DNA from: Sorex araneus
Lineage: Eukaryota > Chordata > Mammalia > Eulipotyphla > Soricidae
Reading direction: 5' to 3'
DNA: 64,000 nucleotides
NCBI RefSeq assembly: GCF_027595985.1
Contig: NC_073302.1
Span: 282,236,668 to 282,300,667 of the forward strand
In this document: one piece after another, positions 10,446 to 21,849 of the stretch
How the letters are laid out: each line of letters begins with the position of its first letter
How positions within the stretch are numbered: the stretch's first letter is position 1
Position numbers and translations under genes: made by a program
Notes under the pieces: generated by a model
Seen by the model: only the letters and a program-made list of their open reading frames with translations
Databases searched by the model: none
What the model was told of the DNA's origin: nothing

Positions 10446-11536
10446 AGCCCTGGAGCCCTGGGCAAGGTCTAGGACTGACTTTCCTGCATAGAGCAAATCA
10501 TCGCTTTAGCCGAGTCTGTGGCTCCCTGAGAAAGCTGGTGATGGGGATCAACTCTAGTACCAAGAAGGCCAAGAAGATGGCAGGTGTGGCTTGATGGCCA
10601 CCTGCTGAGGATGGTAGGGTGGGGGGTGGGGGGTGGAGTGGGGGCATGGGGCCTCTGGCATGTGCCTTGCAGGGGCTCATCTTAAGCTTTAGCAGTCCTA
10701 GTCTTCCCAGCTGCTCCTGGAGTGGACCAGGAGAAAGTGACAGTCTCTCTCCTCCCTGGCCTCATATAAGCCATCTGTGAAGGTCCACCGCTTCAGTCAC
10801 CAACTAAGGATGGCTCCTCCTTAGAGTTCCATTTAAAAAAAATTATAAACATCCTTACATATTTTAAAAAACATTCTGTTTCACAGAATTGCATTTGATT
10901 TTGCAAACTTAAGTCTGTGCATGTAATAGAATCTCTTTTGGGATATTTTTGCAATATCTGATATGATGTTTTTGTACAATATTTCCTTCCAAATTTTTCT
11001 GCCTTAAAAATCATCAACCAGTTTTTAAACTAACACTGTGTTCATTTCTTTCTTATTATATTATGCTGTGTTCTAATGTATATACTAAACTTTCCAACTT
11101 CCACTCTTTCTCTGTATGTAGATTTTCTTTTTCCAAATACAGAGCATTTCTAAGACTATATCTGTTGAAAACATGAATACAATATATGCAATATATATAT
11201 TAATTATTGTTACATATCCTATTAGATATCCTAACACTTAATATTGATAACTTAAAATTTATAAATCTTGTAAAACCTGTTAATTCATCCACCTGAAATG
11301 TCTCTCAATGTCCAACAGACATATGTAAGAAATTGTAAATGAATGATAACAATTGTAAAAGAGAAAAATGTCAAAGTTTAGAAATTAAAATAGTTATGAA
11401 TCAAATATATTATTCATGGTCTAATCAAGAAACACTAGGTTTTTAGCAAGTGGAAGCAAACAGATAATTTAATATTATCCTATCAACTGAATTTTGAATA
11501 TACATAAATATTTAATTAAATTTATAATAGAACATT
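10446..11536. other. unique sequence; first third GC-richer
   Basis: 10446-10790 keeps the higher GC of the preceding LTR-like block and may be part of it. 10800-11530 is AT-rich with no recognised element. Confidence 0.4.
10617..10644 (+). other. G-quadruplex-capable G-rich run
   Basis: Four runs of three or more G with short loops (GGG-T-GGGGGG-T-GGGGGG-TGGAGT-GGGGG) fit the usual G4 pattern. It lies about 170 bases past the LTR-like U5. Folding is inferred from pattern only. Confidence 0.6.
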
Positions 11537-11699
11537 TTTTTTTGGATCACACACAGCAATGCACAGGGGTTACTCCTGACTCTGTGCTCAGAAATTACTC
11601 CTGGCAGTGCTCAGGGGACCATATGGATTGCTGGGAATCAAACCCAGGTCAGCCGCTTGTAAGGCAAATGCCCTATCCACATTGCTATCATACCAGCCC
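11537..11699 (-). mobile_element. SINE A
   Basis: Reverse-oriented copy: T-run, 'ggatcacacacagcaatgc', 'ggaccatatggattgctggg', 'aaggcaaatgccctatcc', 'ataccagcccc'. Flanks 'tataatagaacatttt' and 'tataaaacaacatttt' look like a target duplication with two mismatches. Confidence 0.94.
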
Positions 11700-11704
11700 C
11701 TATA

Positions 11705-13210
11705 AAACAACATTTTTAAGCATAGTAAATTCCTATTACTTATTCAGCTGCTAGGAGAGAAAAAACTAATGCTAATATGATTAACGAGTAAATGACATTT
11801 AAAATATTGTATCAAAGAATATTTTAAACAATTTGATGTACTAATCTTTTTTCTTCCAGTTTTACGCTTCAGTTGTAGAATGTATGTAGTGATTTCTGAA
11901 CTTAGAAAAATCATCTGGAAAATTTAAAAAACAGTTAAAATGAAGTTCAATATAGAGAAGATAAAGAAATATTTGACTGAAATTTGGGAGCTCACATAAA
12001 AGTTAATTTACATGTGCAACATTTATAAGGCTAAAGTGTGTTTTGCTTTTTGTTCATACATAGTTTTTGATTAGCGGTACAATTAACTTACAGCATTATA
12101 TTTGGTTATAATATTTTGGTTAGCAGTACAATTAACTTACAGCATTACATATAACTGTATGATGAGACATTTATGCTTTTATTGTTCAGTCAACAAATGT
12201 CTAAAACAACAAATGTGTAATGCATGAATCAAAGCTACATGAAAACAAATATTTGTAGTAATTTACATTGTTAGTAACCTCTACATTATTTTAAGTAGGA
12301 TTATGAGAGTTTCAAACCAATGATATTTTAAACATGAAAACATGAAAAGCAAAAGAGAATAAGTATTAAGTTTAATCTATGCAAATTGTACATTTTATAG
12401 CTAGTATTAAAAATTACAAAATTATTCTTATCATATCACCTACTCAAAATTCAGAATTATTAAGATTGTCTTTAATATTTCTCCATTTTCCTGAGTATTC
12501 AGAATGTATCTATACATCCCTGAGGGGTTAACTAAAACTTACTAGTCAGATAGTCCACATAGGTTATGACTTTCAAGACCATAAAAGAATATTGTGCATT
12601 ACCTAGGGTTATAAAAGGAAGGCAGTGTTAAAAAAAATTTTAAAGCCCATTTTAGGTTTAGATAGAGATTAGTTAAAAAAATGTATGCATGATGATGATG
12701 GGATTGCTACTAATTATTTTTGAAATTTAGTTTTCTTAGCATTAAATAAGAAATATCTTTATTACATAATGTAGAAATTGGTACTCAAAAAGAAATCATA
12801 AACATTTTACCATTAAATCAGGCTATCATTAGAACATGTTTTGTAATCATTATGCTAATAATAGCAAAGTTCTTTTACTTTCTTTGATTTCTGTGATTTT
12901 CTTACACATCTCAATTTTAGTATATGTGCTTCCAAAGTAAACAGTTTCAACTTTCATACACAATTTAATTTTGTTTCTCAACATGACTTAACTTCCTCTT
13001 GCAGTTGTTATAGTCCTTGTGTTGTACATGATTTTCTAATCTTGCATTTGAGAAACTTCAAGAAATATAATGAAAAAGACTCAAAAACCTAGTTCATAGT
13101 AAAGTGCAAAATACTGTATTTCCATTCCCATCTCAGTCTCTCTTATTATTCCTCAAACTGTGTTACCATGATTGTCTCAACAAATATTTTGAAATTCATA
13201 TTTCCTTTGT
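11705..13210. other. AT-rich unique sequence
   Basis: No gene or mobile element recognised except the 49-bp-period direct repeat listed separately. No open frame of note on either strand. Confidence 0.55.
12069..12151. repeat. direct repeat, 49-bp period
   Basis: 'ttagcggtacaattaactta' at 12071 recurs as 'ttagcagtacaattaactta' at 12120, with about 33 of the bases shared, followed by 'cagcattatat' versus 'cagcattacat'. About 1.7 copies. Origin unknown. Confidence 0.85.
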
Positions 13211-13830
13211 TCTCAGCAGAATCAAATAATCTCCAGTAATTCTTCATTTATTTTTATTTTATTATAGTGAGAACACTGGACAGTAGATGCGTGCAACACA
13301 AATTTGTGAGTGTACTAGATAGTGAACTATAGGTACGATGTTTTCCAGTGCATTATGAGAATTTACTCATCTTGCATATTGATTTTATACATGTCAATTA
13401 TCTAATCTCCATTTCTTCACTCTTCACTCCCCAAGGACTGTTCATGCTTCACTACTGGCAGGGCCCAGGGACCCTTTAATGCTCTACCTTTGAACTGCCA
13501 CCATGACTCATTACCCCATTTTCTTTACCCATTCACCCTGGAATCTATAATGTATCCATATCTTTCCATTATACACATTCTGCAACAAACATGGGGTACT
13601 AAAATATGTCTATAATTCTGATTTTAATAATTTTTGATGTATATCCAGAAATAAGATGGAAAGATAACATGATAGTATTATTAATTTAGTAGAGGACCTT
13701 CCATATTGCATTTCACAATGGCTTAGCCATTTTACATACAACCAATAGCAGCCACTAATTAATGGTTTTTAGATTTTTCTCCAACATTTGTTTTTGTTTG
13801 TTTATTTTCTTAATAATGATCCTAATCGCT
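13210..13830 (-). mobile_element. ancient mammalian LINE-1 3' region (L1M-like)
   Basis: Read on the plus strand it shows the complement of an old L1 3' UTR: 'gaatttactcatcttgcata', later 'ctgcaacaaacatggggtac', 'gtatatccagaaataagatgg', 'ccatattgcatttcacaatgg' and 'ccaacatttg'. This pattern is known from old L1M families shared across placental mammals. Heavy divergence and indels fit that age, in contrast to the lineage-specific L1s elsewhere in the window. Confidence 0.75.
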
Positions 13831-14341
13831 GTATAGTGCTGTCATCATGGCTTTATTTTTGTTCTAGTGATGATATGTGACATTGCTGCATGCTACGCAT
13901 ATCTATTGGAACATACTGGGAAGTTTTCCACGATGCCATTGGTAGTCATTTTTGGATATGATAGTAAATTAATTGGAACAAAAGCAAAAGAAAATAAATG
14001 CTATTAAAGTGAAAATAGATTCTGTAAAGGAAATAATAAACTGTTTTTAAAAAAAAAGCTATCACCACTTAGTGAGAGAAAATATTTTTAACTCATGTAA
14101 AAGGTATTTACATACAAAGCACTTGAGAAAACCTGCAATATATGGCAGACATAGCAGTTAACCAGTTTTAAAAGGTGCTATTCCTTTCTTCTTGAAACAT
14201 TCTTTCCCTACTCTTCTGTAACACTTTACATCATTTTCCCGCTCTGGGTTTATCTCAATTTCTTTCTTTGGGTCTTCAGATAATATAATATTTCTTTTGT
14301 TTTGAAAGATCCAAATATGTATAAAATTAAATTTTTAATTT
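13831..14341. other. AT-rich unique sequence
   Basis: Nothing recognised. The first 100 bases may be the far edge of the ancient L1. Confidence 0.45.
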
Positions 14342-14512
14342 TTTTTTTGCTTTTTGGGTCACACCCGGCAATGCACAGGGGTCACTCCTGGCTCTGCACT
14401 CAGGAATTACCCCTAGCAGTGCTCAGGGGACCATATGAGATGCTGGGAATCGAACCCGGGTCGGCCGCGTGCAAGGCAAACACCCTACCCGCTGTGCTAT
14501 CGCTCCAGCCCC
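14342..14512 (-). mobile_element. SINE A, near consensus
   Basis: 'gctttttgggtcacacccgg', 'ggaccatatgagatgctggg', 'atcgaacccgggtcggccgc', 'ctatcgctccagcccc'. CpG sites of the head are largely intact, indicating youth. Flanks ATTTTTAATTTTTT on both sides support a target duplication, although they are low in complexity. Confidence 0.95.
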
Positions 14513-14596
14513 CTTTATTTTTAATTTTTTAAAAGGTTTTATTAGTGAATCACTTTGGATGATTTTTAAACTTTTTAAGATACAGATTTTTTTAAA

Positions 14597-14740
14597 CTTT
14601 TGTGCTTGTGTTTTAGTCATACAACGATCAAGCACCGATCACTCTACCAGTGCCCATCCCTCTACTAGATATTATAATATTTCTATCTGGCACTAGATCT
14701 TATTCTCACCATACTCCATGCTCTCTCCCTTAATATTGGA
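14597..14740 (-). mobile_element. LINE-1 3' end fragment
   Basis: 'tagtcatacaacgatcaagc' and 'accagtgcccatccctctac' are the complement of the L1 3' terminus seen at 19.6, 39.6 and 47.2 kb. Only about 140 bases can be traced before similarity fades. Confidence 0.6.
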
Positions 14741-14889
14741 AGGCCAACCAGCTTTACGTCTACAGTTTTACTTTGACCCCTGTGTTCCAGGTGCGTGAAT
14801 ACACCTGTCCTATAGTATGAACTGTGTATATTGTAGCAGCTTATCGAACTGAAAGTGTTGGGAGCTTTGCAAGTATAAATTTTTAATTA

Positions 14890-15078
14890 TTTTTGGATTC
14901 TTCTTTGCTCTATTTTGGGGGACCATACTCAGTGGTGCTCAGAGCTTAGACCTGCTTTGTGCTCAGTAATCACTTAGGCAGGGCGGCTGGGGCAATCTTT
15001 GGTGCTGCGGATCTAACTCAAGTCTTCTGCAGGCAAGGCAAGTGTCTTATGAGCTGAACTATCTCTCTGGCCCCAGGT
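14890..15078 (-). mobile_element. old SINE A-like element
   Basis: 'gaccatactcagtggtgctc', 'ctcaagtcttctgcaggc', 'aaggcaagtgtcttatgagc' and 'actatctctctggcccc' match an older relative of SINE A with a different head wording ('atctctctggcccc'). Confidence 0.75.
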
Positions 15079-15239
15079 TTTAGATTTTCACTAATGTTCA
15101 TTGAGTACTATGAAATTTTATATTCCAAATTCATCGCCAAACCACACTCATAAAACTAACATAAAGAGTATTTAATATAAAAGCTTGCATATTCATACAA
15201 TTTAAATTGCTTTATCATCAAAAAGTTGCTACAAATTCA

Positions 15240-15480
15240 TAGCACTGTGCTGTTGTCCTGTTTTTTATCGTTTTGCTTGAGCAGGCACCAGTAATGTCAC
15301 CAGTGTGAGACTTGTTACTGTTTTTGGCATATCAAATACACCACGGGTAGCTTACCAGGCTCTGCTATGTGGGAGGGATACTCTTGGTAGCTTGTTGGGT
15401 TCTCTGAGAGGGATGGAGGAATTGAACCCAGGTTGGCCAAGTGCAAGGCAAATGCCCTACCCACTGTGCTATTGCTCCAA
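15240..15480 (-). mobile_element. SINE B, complete
   Basis: 'gtttttggcatatcaaatac', 'gggatactcttggtagcttg', 'ttctctgagagggatggagg', 'ccactgtgctattgctcc'. A possible 12-bp target duplication with two mismatches (AATTCATAGCAC on the left, AATCCATATCAC on the right) abuts a tail with no A-run. Confidence 0.92.
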
Positions 15481-15483
15481 TCC

Positions 15484-16110
15484 ATATCACGTCTTATGAA
15501 TTTGTCTGGCCTGGACAAATTGATTAGAAGTGGTATTTGATTTAAATAAAATTTTCTTTCAAATTGAAAACTGTTGTAATAACTACTAATATATATAATT
15601 TAAGAATTTACTCTTATTTTTCTGCTTACCGGTGTTACTAAACATTTAGATAAGCAAGTTCAGTAATTAAATTTTTTTCTGTCTCATTTTATATTAACAG
15701 AGACAGACATGAAATATAGAGAACTCTCAAGCATACACATTAACACCACCCTTTCTTATATTTATGTTGTTACCATTATCTGATTTACAAAATTAATCTC
15801 CATTAGCCATTTTTTATTTGTTCAAACTAATTCCTACCTTGAAAATAACTAATGAACAACTATTTGGGAATGGCACACACCACATACCACACATGCACAC
15901 AAACACACAAAATATGGTTTTATCTCATACTCATTCTTCTATCTGACACCAGTAACCCTGCATCTCTTAGTAATATTTATTTAAAAGATAAAACTTGAAT
16001 ATCCAAATACCTCCTTTCACTACTCAATTCTTCTCCAAAGAGATCTATTCCAACTACCAACTATCATTGTCATAGTGGTTTTCTCCATACCTTAACTGCA
16101 TGCCCTACTC
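15484..16110. other. unique sequence, no gene seen
   Basis: AT-rich, with a short imperfect CA patch at about 15873-15910. Nothing else recognised. Confidence 0.5.
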
Positions 16111-16116
16111 GCACCC

Positions 16117-16118
<2 letters not shown>

Positions 16119-16166
<48 letters not shown>
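16119..16166. repeat. (AC)24 microsatellite
   Basis: Uninterrupted dinucleotide run. It immediately precedes the inverted L1 segment and may have grown at that insertion edge. Confidence 0.98.
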
Positions 16167-16167
<1 letters not shown>

Positions 16168-16670
16168 AAGCTTTCAAACATGGGCCAATCTTCCTGTACC
16201 TCCTTTATACTGTCCTTGACTACTAGGTTTTTTAAAATTCCACAATTGAGTGCAGTCATTCTCTGTCTTTCCCTCTCCTTCTGACCTATCTCACTCAGCA
16301 TGATACTCTTCATGTCCATCCATTTATAAGCAAGCTTAATGACTTGCAAACCATAATGCTCAAAAGGCAAGAAAGAGAACAAGAACAAGAGAGCAAGTGC
16401 GAGAGCGAAAAAGCAAGAGCAATACTGTGTGTGCCAGAGAGAGAGAGAGACAGAGACAGAGAAAGAGAGACAGAGAGATAGAGAGAGAGAGAGGGGTGGG
16501 AGGGAGAAATAGATCATTGCCTGCCCTAGAAGCAGGCTGGGGGCAGTGGGTGGCAGGAGCAAAACTGGCATGAAATATACACTGGTGAAGGTGTTGGAAC
16601 ATTATATGAGTGAAAAGCAGTCGCAAACAACTTTGTGTATATCAAGGTGAGTCAATTAAAAACAAAACAA
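16167..16670 (+). mobile_element. LINE-1 tail with 5' inversion (twin-primed)
   Basis: 16167-16345 is the complement of an L1 ORF2 C-terminus: read on the minus strand it encodes YKWMDMKSIMLSE, the same block as YKWINMESIMLSE in the L1 at 53.8 kb. From 16346 the strand flips and the type I 3' UTR runs forward ('gcaaaccataatgctcaaaa', a GA-rich tract about 16375-16495, 'cactggtgaaggtgttgg', an A-rich end). Head-to-head arrangement of the 5' and 3' parts of one element is the mark of twin priming. Confidence 0.75.
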
Positions 16671-16728
16671 AACAAGAAACTGCAAAGTTTTCTGGAGACA
16701 CTTATCTGGGTTTAAATCCCTGTGGAGT

Positions 16729-16940
16729 AGGGCTGGAGCGATAGTACAGCGGTAGGGTGTTTGCCTTGCAAGCAGCAGCTGACCCGAGTTCAATTCTTAG
16801 CATCCCATATGGTCCTCTGAGCACTGCCAGGGGTGATTCCTGAGTGCAGAGCCAGGAGTAACCCCTCTGCGTTGCCAGGTGTGACCCATAAAGGAAAAAT
16901 AAAAAAATAATTTAATAAACAAACAAACAAATAAATAAAT
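16729..16940 (+). mobile_element. SINE A with 15-bp perfect target duplication
   Basis: Head 'gggctggagcgatagtacag', body, and an extended A-rich tail of AAAC and AAAT units. Flanked by AAATCCCTGTGGAGT at 16714-16728 and 16941-16955, exactly matching. Confidence 0.97.
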
Positions 16941-17128
16941 AAATCCCTGTGGAGTGATTTCCAATTTGTATGATACTGCAAACAGATTTCGCCACAATAA
17001 AGGGGAGCTTTTGTGAGTGGGGGGGGGCGGTGGAGGGAGAAAACAGACTAGCATTAGGGCGGATGGGGAACATGCTCCATTTGTTCATTTTAAAAAGCAG
17101 GTTTCCAGGGGGCCATTGAGAAAAGTTG

Positions 17129-18085
17129 TTTTTTTTTTTATTTTTTTTTTTACTTTTATAAAGTTGTTCACAAAAATGTATTGCATCCAATAGTCTAACA
17201 CCAATCCCATCACCATCACATCTTATCACCACCATTACTTTGAATTTTCCTACCAACACCCAAACCTGACCCAAAGGCAGATCATAAATATTTTTTTTTA
17301 CTTGTTATGAATAATCCATTAAAAATGACCCAAAATGTTTTCCTTAGAGGAGAGTGTATGAAAACTGTTGTACCTCATCTTGGAGCCATCAATCCCTTGC
17401 ATAAGAGATTACTAAAGTGTTGTTACAGGTTGAGTCTTCTGTTCTAATATTTTATTTTTTTGATCGAGCTAGGTTGCCTTTTACTTTACACCCCATCAAA
17501 TGTGGTGGGCTACTCTTGGTACATCAAGGGCTTAAAGTATGCGATGTCGCCCCAGGAATTCTAAAATTTTAAATAAAGTGATGTAGCTGGAGTTAAATTT
17601 TTAACTGTATGGTAACTTTGGCCTCTGGAGAGGTCTCTGCACCTTGTTGCTCTCTTTTGAGATTTACTTGTGAGTCTCTGAATTATGGTCTTTCATGATC
17701 TTATATAGCTTCAGAAGCACTTCATGGTTGTGACTGCTAGGCTGCAAGATGAACAGGGAGATGGGGGGAGGTCGCCTATTCCTGACTCCATTGGAACCTG
17801 GAGATTACCGTCATTAAATTTGAATACCTGGGTATTTCAACACATTCATTTTTCATGCGTGGATGGCTTATCCCAAGCCTGTGGAGATTTGCTGTGACCA
17901 TGGCAGCAATTGGGTTCTAGATATTTTCAGTTGTTGGGGCTCTGTTGGGTTGAGTGGTAGGTTCATCTACCCACATCTGGGGTGTCCTAGGTGGACTCAG
18001 CCTAGCACAAGGTGTGGAGATATTGCTACAGCATGTTGCTCACTTCCAAGATTTATTTGTGAGCCCAAGTGATAGTTTTTCTGAA
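17129..18085 (-). mobile_element. long retroposon 'family C'
   Basis: Begins on the plus side with a T-rich run, then 'ataaagttgttcacaa', 'aacaccaatcccatcaccat', and continues into a GC-richer body. The T-rich start, the 'gttcacaa' motif and the CA-rich 'ccaccatta' block recur at 56.23 kb in the same orientation. A poly(A)-type 3' end on the minus strand indicates a retroposon. The two nested plus-strand frames near 17863-18145 are not conserved with the 56-kb copy and are not called as genes. Confidence 0.5.
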
Positions 18086-19526
18086 AAGGGCACAGCAGGC
18101 CAACTAAGTTTGACAGCTTTTGAAAGCAATGTAATATTTATTTAGTATATTTGGTTATTATTTGTTATCTCAGTTATAAGTTTATATTTATTATATCCAG
18201 TAAAATGTTATTTTACACTGATTTCTTACAAAGAGTTGAAAAGTCCCACAAAATAGCATTTAGCTAATTGTCATACTCAGAAAACATTATTTCACATATA
18301 GAAAGTATTTTAAGAGATGTAGAATTCATATTTACTTTAGAATGATCTAGAAACAGATCATTGGCCCAACTGTATAAGTTGATAATGTCAGGCATTTTAA
18401 GCTATAAAATACAAATTCTGCAATTTAATTGGGTTTTGATTTTTCAATTGTGCAGAGGGTGATGACATTTATTTTCAATGTGATATTTTTTTGTTAGTAA
18501 TGAATTGGACATTTAAGAATAAAAACTTCCTTTACCTTAATACTTGATAAAGGTTTTATTTAAATCTGTAATGGCTTAGAATTTCTGATTAGTACAATAT
18601 TCCCTTCAAATGCCAGACTGCTAGACTCCTTCCTGAAAAGGTTTAATGTCCATAATATAATAAAAATCTTTATAGATATCCTGATATTATCTAAATATGT
18701 TTTACATAAATGGCAAGAATTAATTTTAGGAGCCCTAAATTATTTCTAATTTAAGCTAAAATTATATTAAATACATTTTATGTTTTGGTTTGTAATAGGA
18801 AAGATGCAGGTTGCTGTACATTACAAAGTCAAAAAAATCAATATAAATTAAGTTGGAGCTTGAGAGTCTAAGTCTGTTCAAAATCAGCGTTGATTTAAAA
18901 ATCAATGCATGTTTAAACAAACATGCTATGTTTCATCAATACAGCATGCATAGCAGAAGGACAGAGTGAAGGATGCAAAAAAAGAAATAAACCCCAAATA
19001 GAAAAGTTGACTCCGTGTTTGCTATGACACAATCTGCATACAGATAAATGAAGTATCCCATAAGGCTGGATCAGCCTAATAACAAAGAAGGTGCTTTTAA
19101 TGTGTTTACAAATACCTTTTCAAAAGTCTGTTTATCCTTAGAAATTAATCTGAAGAGTTCTGAATTCTACAAATGTAATATAACTGGTCTTTCCTTGTGC
19201 AGAATTGATTTTTCACTGTTATTATAGTGAGCGTCATCAAATGAGCAGTTGTAAGTTTGAAAATGAAAATATCTTTTCTGCTTATATAGGAAGATGTACA
19301 TTTTGAAAGTAACATTACTTTTGTTTTTAAATAAATTTTGGTTTTTAAGCATTTAAAATATATATTCTTTATAAATTAAAAATGTATAATATAAACATAA
19401 AATTAGTTTCAATTTGTTATTACACTGTTAAATGTCAAAATAGTATTTGTAATGAAATCAGAAATATGTTTCTTACTACAATTACTTCTATATTTAAAAT
19501 TTTTAAAATTATTTTTTAAAATTTAT
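18086..19526. other. AT-rich unique sequence
   Basis: No gene or repeat recognised. Several A/T homopolymer-like stretches near the right edge lead into the next retroposon. Confidence 0.55.
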
Positions 19527-20190
19527 TTTATTGAATTACCATGTAGAAAGTTACAAAGTTCTCAGGCTTATGTCTCAGTTATACAATGTTCAAACACCCA
19601 TCCCTTCACCAGTGCCCATATTTCACCACCAAAAAAAAAAAACAGTACACCTCCCACCCCCCTACCTCCCAACCCCACCTGCATAACTGATACTATTCAC
19701 TTCATTTTCTCTTTACCTTGATTACATTCCATATTTCACCCAAAACTCACTATTGTTGTTGGGGTCTCAACACAGAACCCACCATTCTTCCTGGAGTCTA
19801 CCCCCCCCCCCAAAACACGGCCCTAATGACAAGGAAACACCTGACAATCAATTCTCCACTAATGAGAATGAAGAGGTACAAGGTCACGTGGCCTCGGTGT
19901 AGGATTTCTGTGCTTTAGTAATCAAGTACATGGAGATCCAAGTGGGAAATTTCATCATTACCCTTCCTGGGGCAGCATAAAGTAAAAGTTTAGTTCACAG
20001 TCTGGGGACATGGCTGCGAGCACTTGCTGGGTTCAGAAGTAATCTAGCTGGCTCTGGATCTTGGTCGTTCAGCAGCAAAGCGGCCGTGCAAACGCATGGC
20101 CACCTGGTTCAAATCTCGGCGGAGCACAAGCTGGAGCCGGTACCAGTCCCAGCCCAAGACTTCCCAAGTGTCCCGCTGTCTCAAGTTCAA
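19527..20190 (-). mobile_element. type II composite retroposon
   Basis: Read on the minus strand it runs from a GC-rich start ('gagacagcgggacacttggg', 'gcacggccgctttgctgctg') through 'ccagactgtgaactaaac', 'gggtgaaatatggaatg', 'tggtggtgaaatatgggc' and ends with 'ggtaattcaataaaataa'. It shares the same module order as the elements at 2.8, 47.2 and 58.3 kb. No ORF2 sequence precedes it. Confidence 0.72.
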
Positions 20191-20479
20191 AACACTATAT
20201 GTTTAAAATTAAGTAATACTTTGCTATCCTAATGAAAGTCTGCATATGTCTATGCGTATTTATATATGCGTATGTATGTGGACATAATTATATCGAATGT
20301 GTTTGTCCCAAATAGTTTTAAAACATGATCCTGATGTCCTTCAATTGAACTAAATTTGACATATCCATGAAAATATATCCAAAATAGTAAGAGTGTATTG
20401 ACATGTGCTTTTGACCTATAGGGAAAAAACAAACAAAATCAAGTCTTATTTTCCTGATTCCTTCCTCGGGCTAAGTTGA

Positions 20480-20918
20480 TTGGCTAGAGTAGCTCAAAGA
20501 ATTCATAATAGAAACTATCTTTAGAAGAGTACTAGCTTTACAGTTTTAGAATAGTTGTAGAATTACACAGTACTCAGATATACAGTTCAGAACAGCTACA
20601 TGAAGAGTTGCATGGAGGCTACATGGAAGAGTCGCATGGAGGCTACATGGAAGAGTTGCATAGGGCCAGGGCATGCGAGGAGAGAACAGTTCCCCATCTG
20701 CCCCCTACTCTCTCCCTCTGAGCCTGTTATCCAGTCAGACTGGATAGTTCTCACAGAAATCCTTTTGGGATGCATTGAATGATGTTAAATAGACATGAGA
20801 CACTAAAGCTTTGCCTCGTGCTGCTTGGTTAACACTTCAGTTTTGCTCTTCTACCCAGAGTCAAAGGTTCGCGTAGAAAGAGCCAAGCCACCAATTAAAT
20901 AGTTGGTGGCCCCCAACA
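20480..20918 (-). mobile_element. candidate LTR
   Basis: The plus-strand right edge is 'gttggtggcccccaaca', so the minus strand starts TGTTGGGGGCCACC, a common form of ERV LTR start. The block is GC-richer than its surroundings and contains a 24-bp tandem repeat. No polyadenylation signal, target duplication or retroviral genes could be tied to it, so the call rests mainly on the terminal motif. Confidence 0.35.
20595..20660. repeat. 24-bp tandem repeat, about 2.8 copies
   Basis: 'agttgcatggaggctacatg' plus 'gaag' recurs with one T/C change; starts at about 20606, 20630 and 20654. Copies are nearly identical. The unit length is a multiple of three, so a plus-strand frame carries a repeating MEATWKS-like peptide; this is a consequence of the repeat rather than evidence of a gene. 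Confidence 0.9.
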
Positions 20919-21021
20919 TGTCTGTGCTTTAGGAAATGCTGAAAAGTTATCTCATAAGTATTAATTACTAGTACTTGAAAGGTACTTTCATAAATAAAAG
21001 TGAACTACTTTCTTGCTTGTA

Positions 21022-21196
21022 CTTCTTTTTATTTTCCTTTTTTGGGTCACACCCAACGATGCACCTGGGTTACTTCTGGCTCATGCACTTAGGCATTACT
21101 CCTAGGTGCTTGGGGGACCATGTGGGATGCTTGGAATCAAATCCGGGTCGGCTGCATGCAAGGCAAACGTCCTACCCGCTGTGCTATACTCCAGCC
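21022..21196 (-). mobile_element. SINE A
   Basis: 'tttgggtcacacccaacgat', 'ggaccatgtgggatgcttgg', 'gggtcggctgcatgcaaggc'. Perfect 11-bp target duplication TCTTGCTTGTA at 21011-21021 and 21197-21207. Confidence 0.96.
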
Positions 21197-21207
21197 TCTT
21201 GCTTGTA

Positions 21208-21849
21208 TTTTTTTTAACATATTTAAAAATAATTTATTATATGAAAATAAGGGTAAAACTTATATAAAATATTTTACCTAGAATTTTGTCATAGAATCTT
21301 GCACATATGGGACTAGATCCTTCCATGTTGCAAATCCTTCCCTGTTTAAGAAATTTCAAGGGTTTTAGGAAGCTGTAGCAAAATGAGTATATATATATAT
21401 ATATTTCCTTTTTATAATAATCTTCTTATTTTAATACATGTTATATCTGTTTATTTTAAGACACATTATCAAAGATTGCCAACATTTCAGAGCCTCTGAC
21501 AGAAGACTGCACATTATGACTGAAATAGCATCTCATATGCCAGAATGAGTTTCCTGTTTACAACATTTCTCCTTTTCCTGTAAATCCCACAGGGGTAATG
21601 CACATTAAGCAAGGTTAATATTTTCTGATAAGATACTTAATAATACTGCTTAGTTTGGTCAATGAGAAACTTCAATGTTTAAGTACCAAGAAAGGTTAAG
21701 TTATCATTGGCTAGAAGATTACAAGCTTTAAATTGTGTTCTGCTATCAAAATTAAGGAAGATGTTTCAGTATAATTTATTCTAAGATGTTTATTAAATCA
21801 TGAATCACAAAAATCCTGTTAATAACCGATTTCTCGGGCAGGCTCAGTA
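21208..21849. other. AT-rich unique sequence
   Basis: Contains a short (TA)n run at about 21389-21404. No gene recognised. Confidence 0.5.

Noticed and set aside
10498-10680. A 60-codon minus-strand frame, Pro-rich
   Set aside because: The Pro run is the complement of the G-rich tract at 10617-10644; nothing else supports coding.
20600-20782. A 60-codon frame with repeating MEATWKS units as a repeat protein
   Set aside because: The 24-bp unit is a multiple of three, so any open frame repeats; it lies in a candidate LTR and ends soon after.
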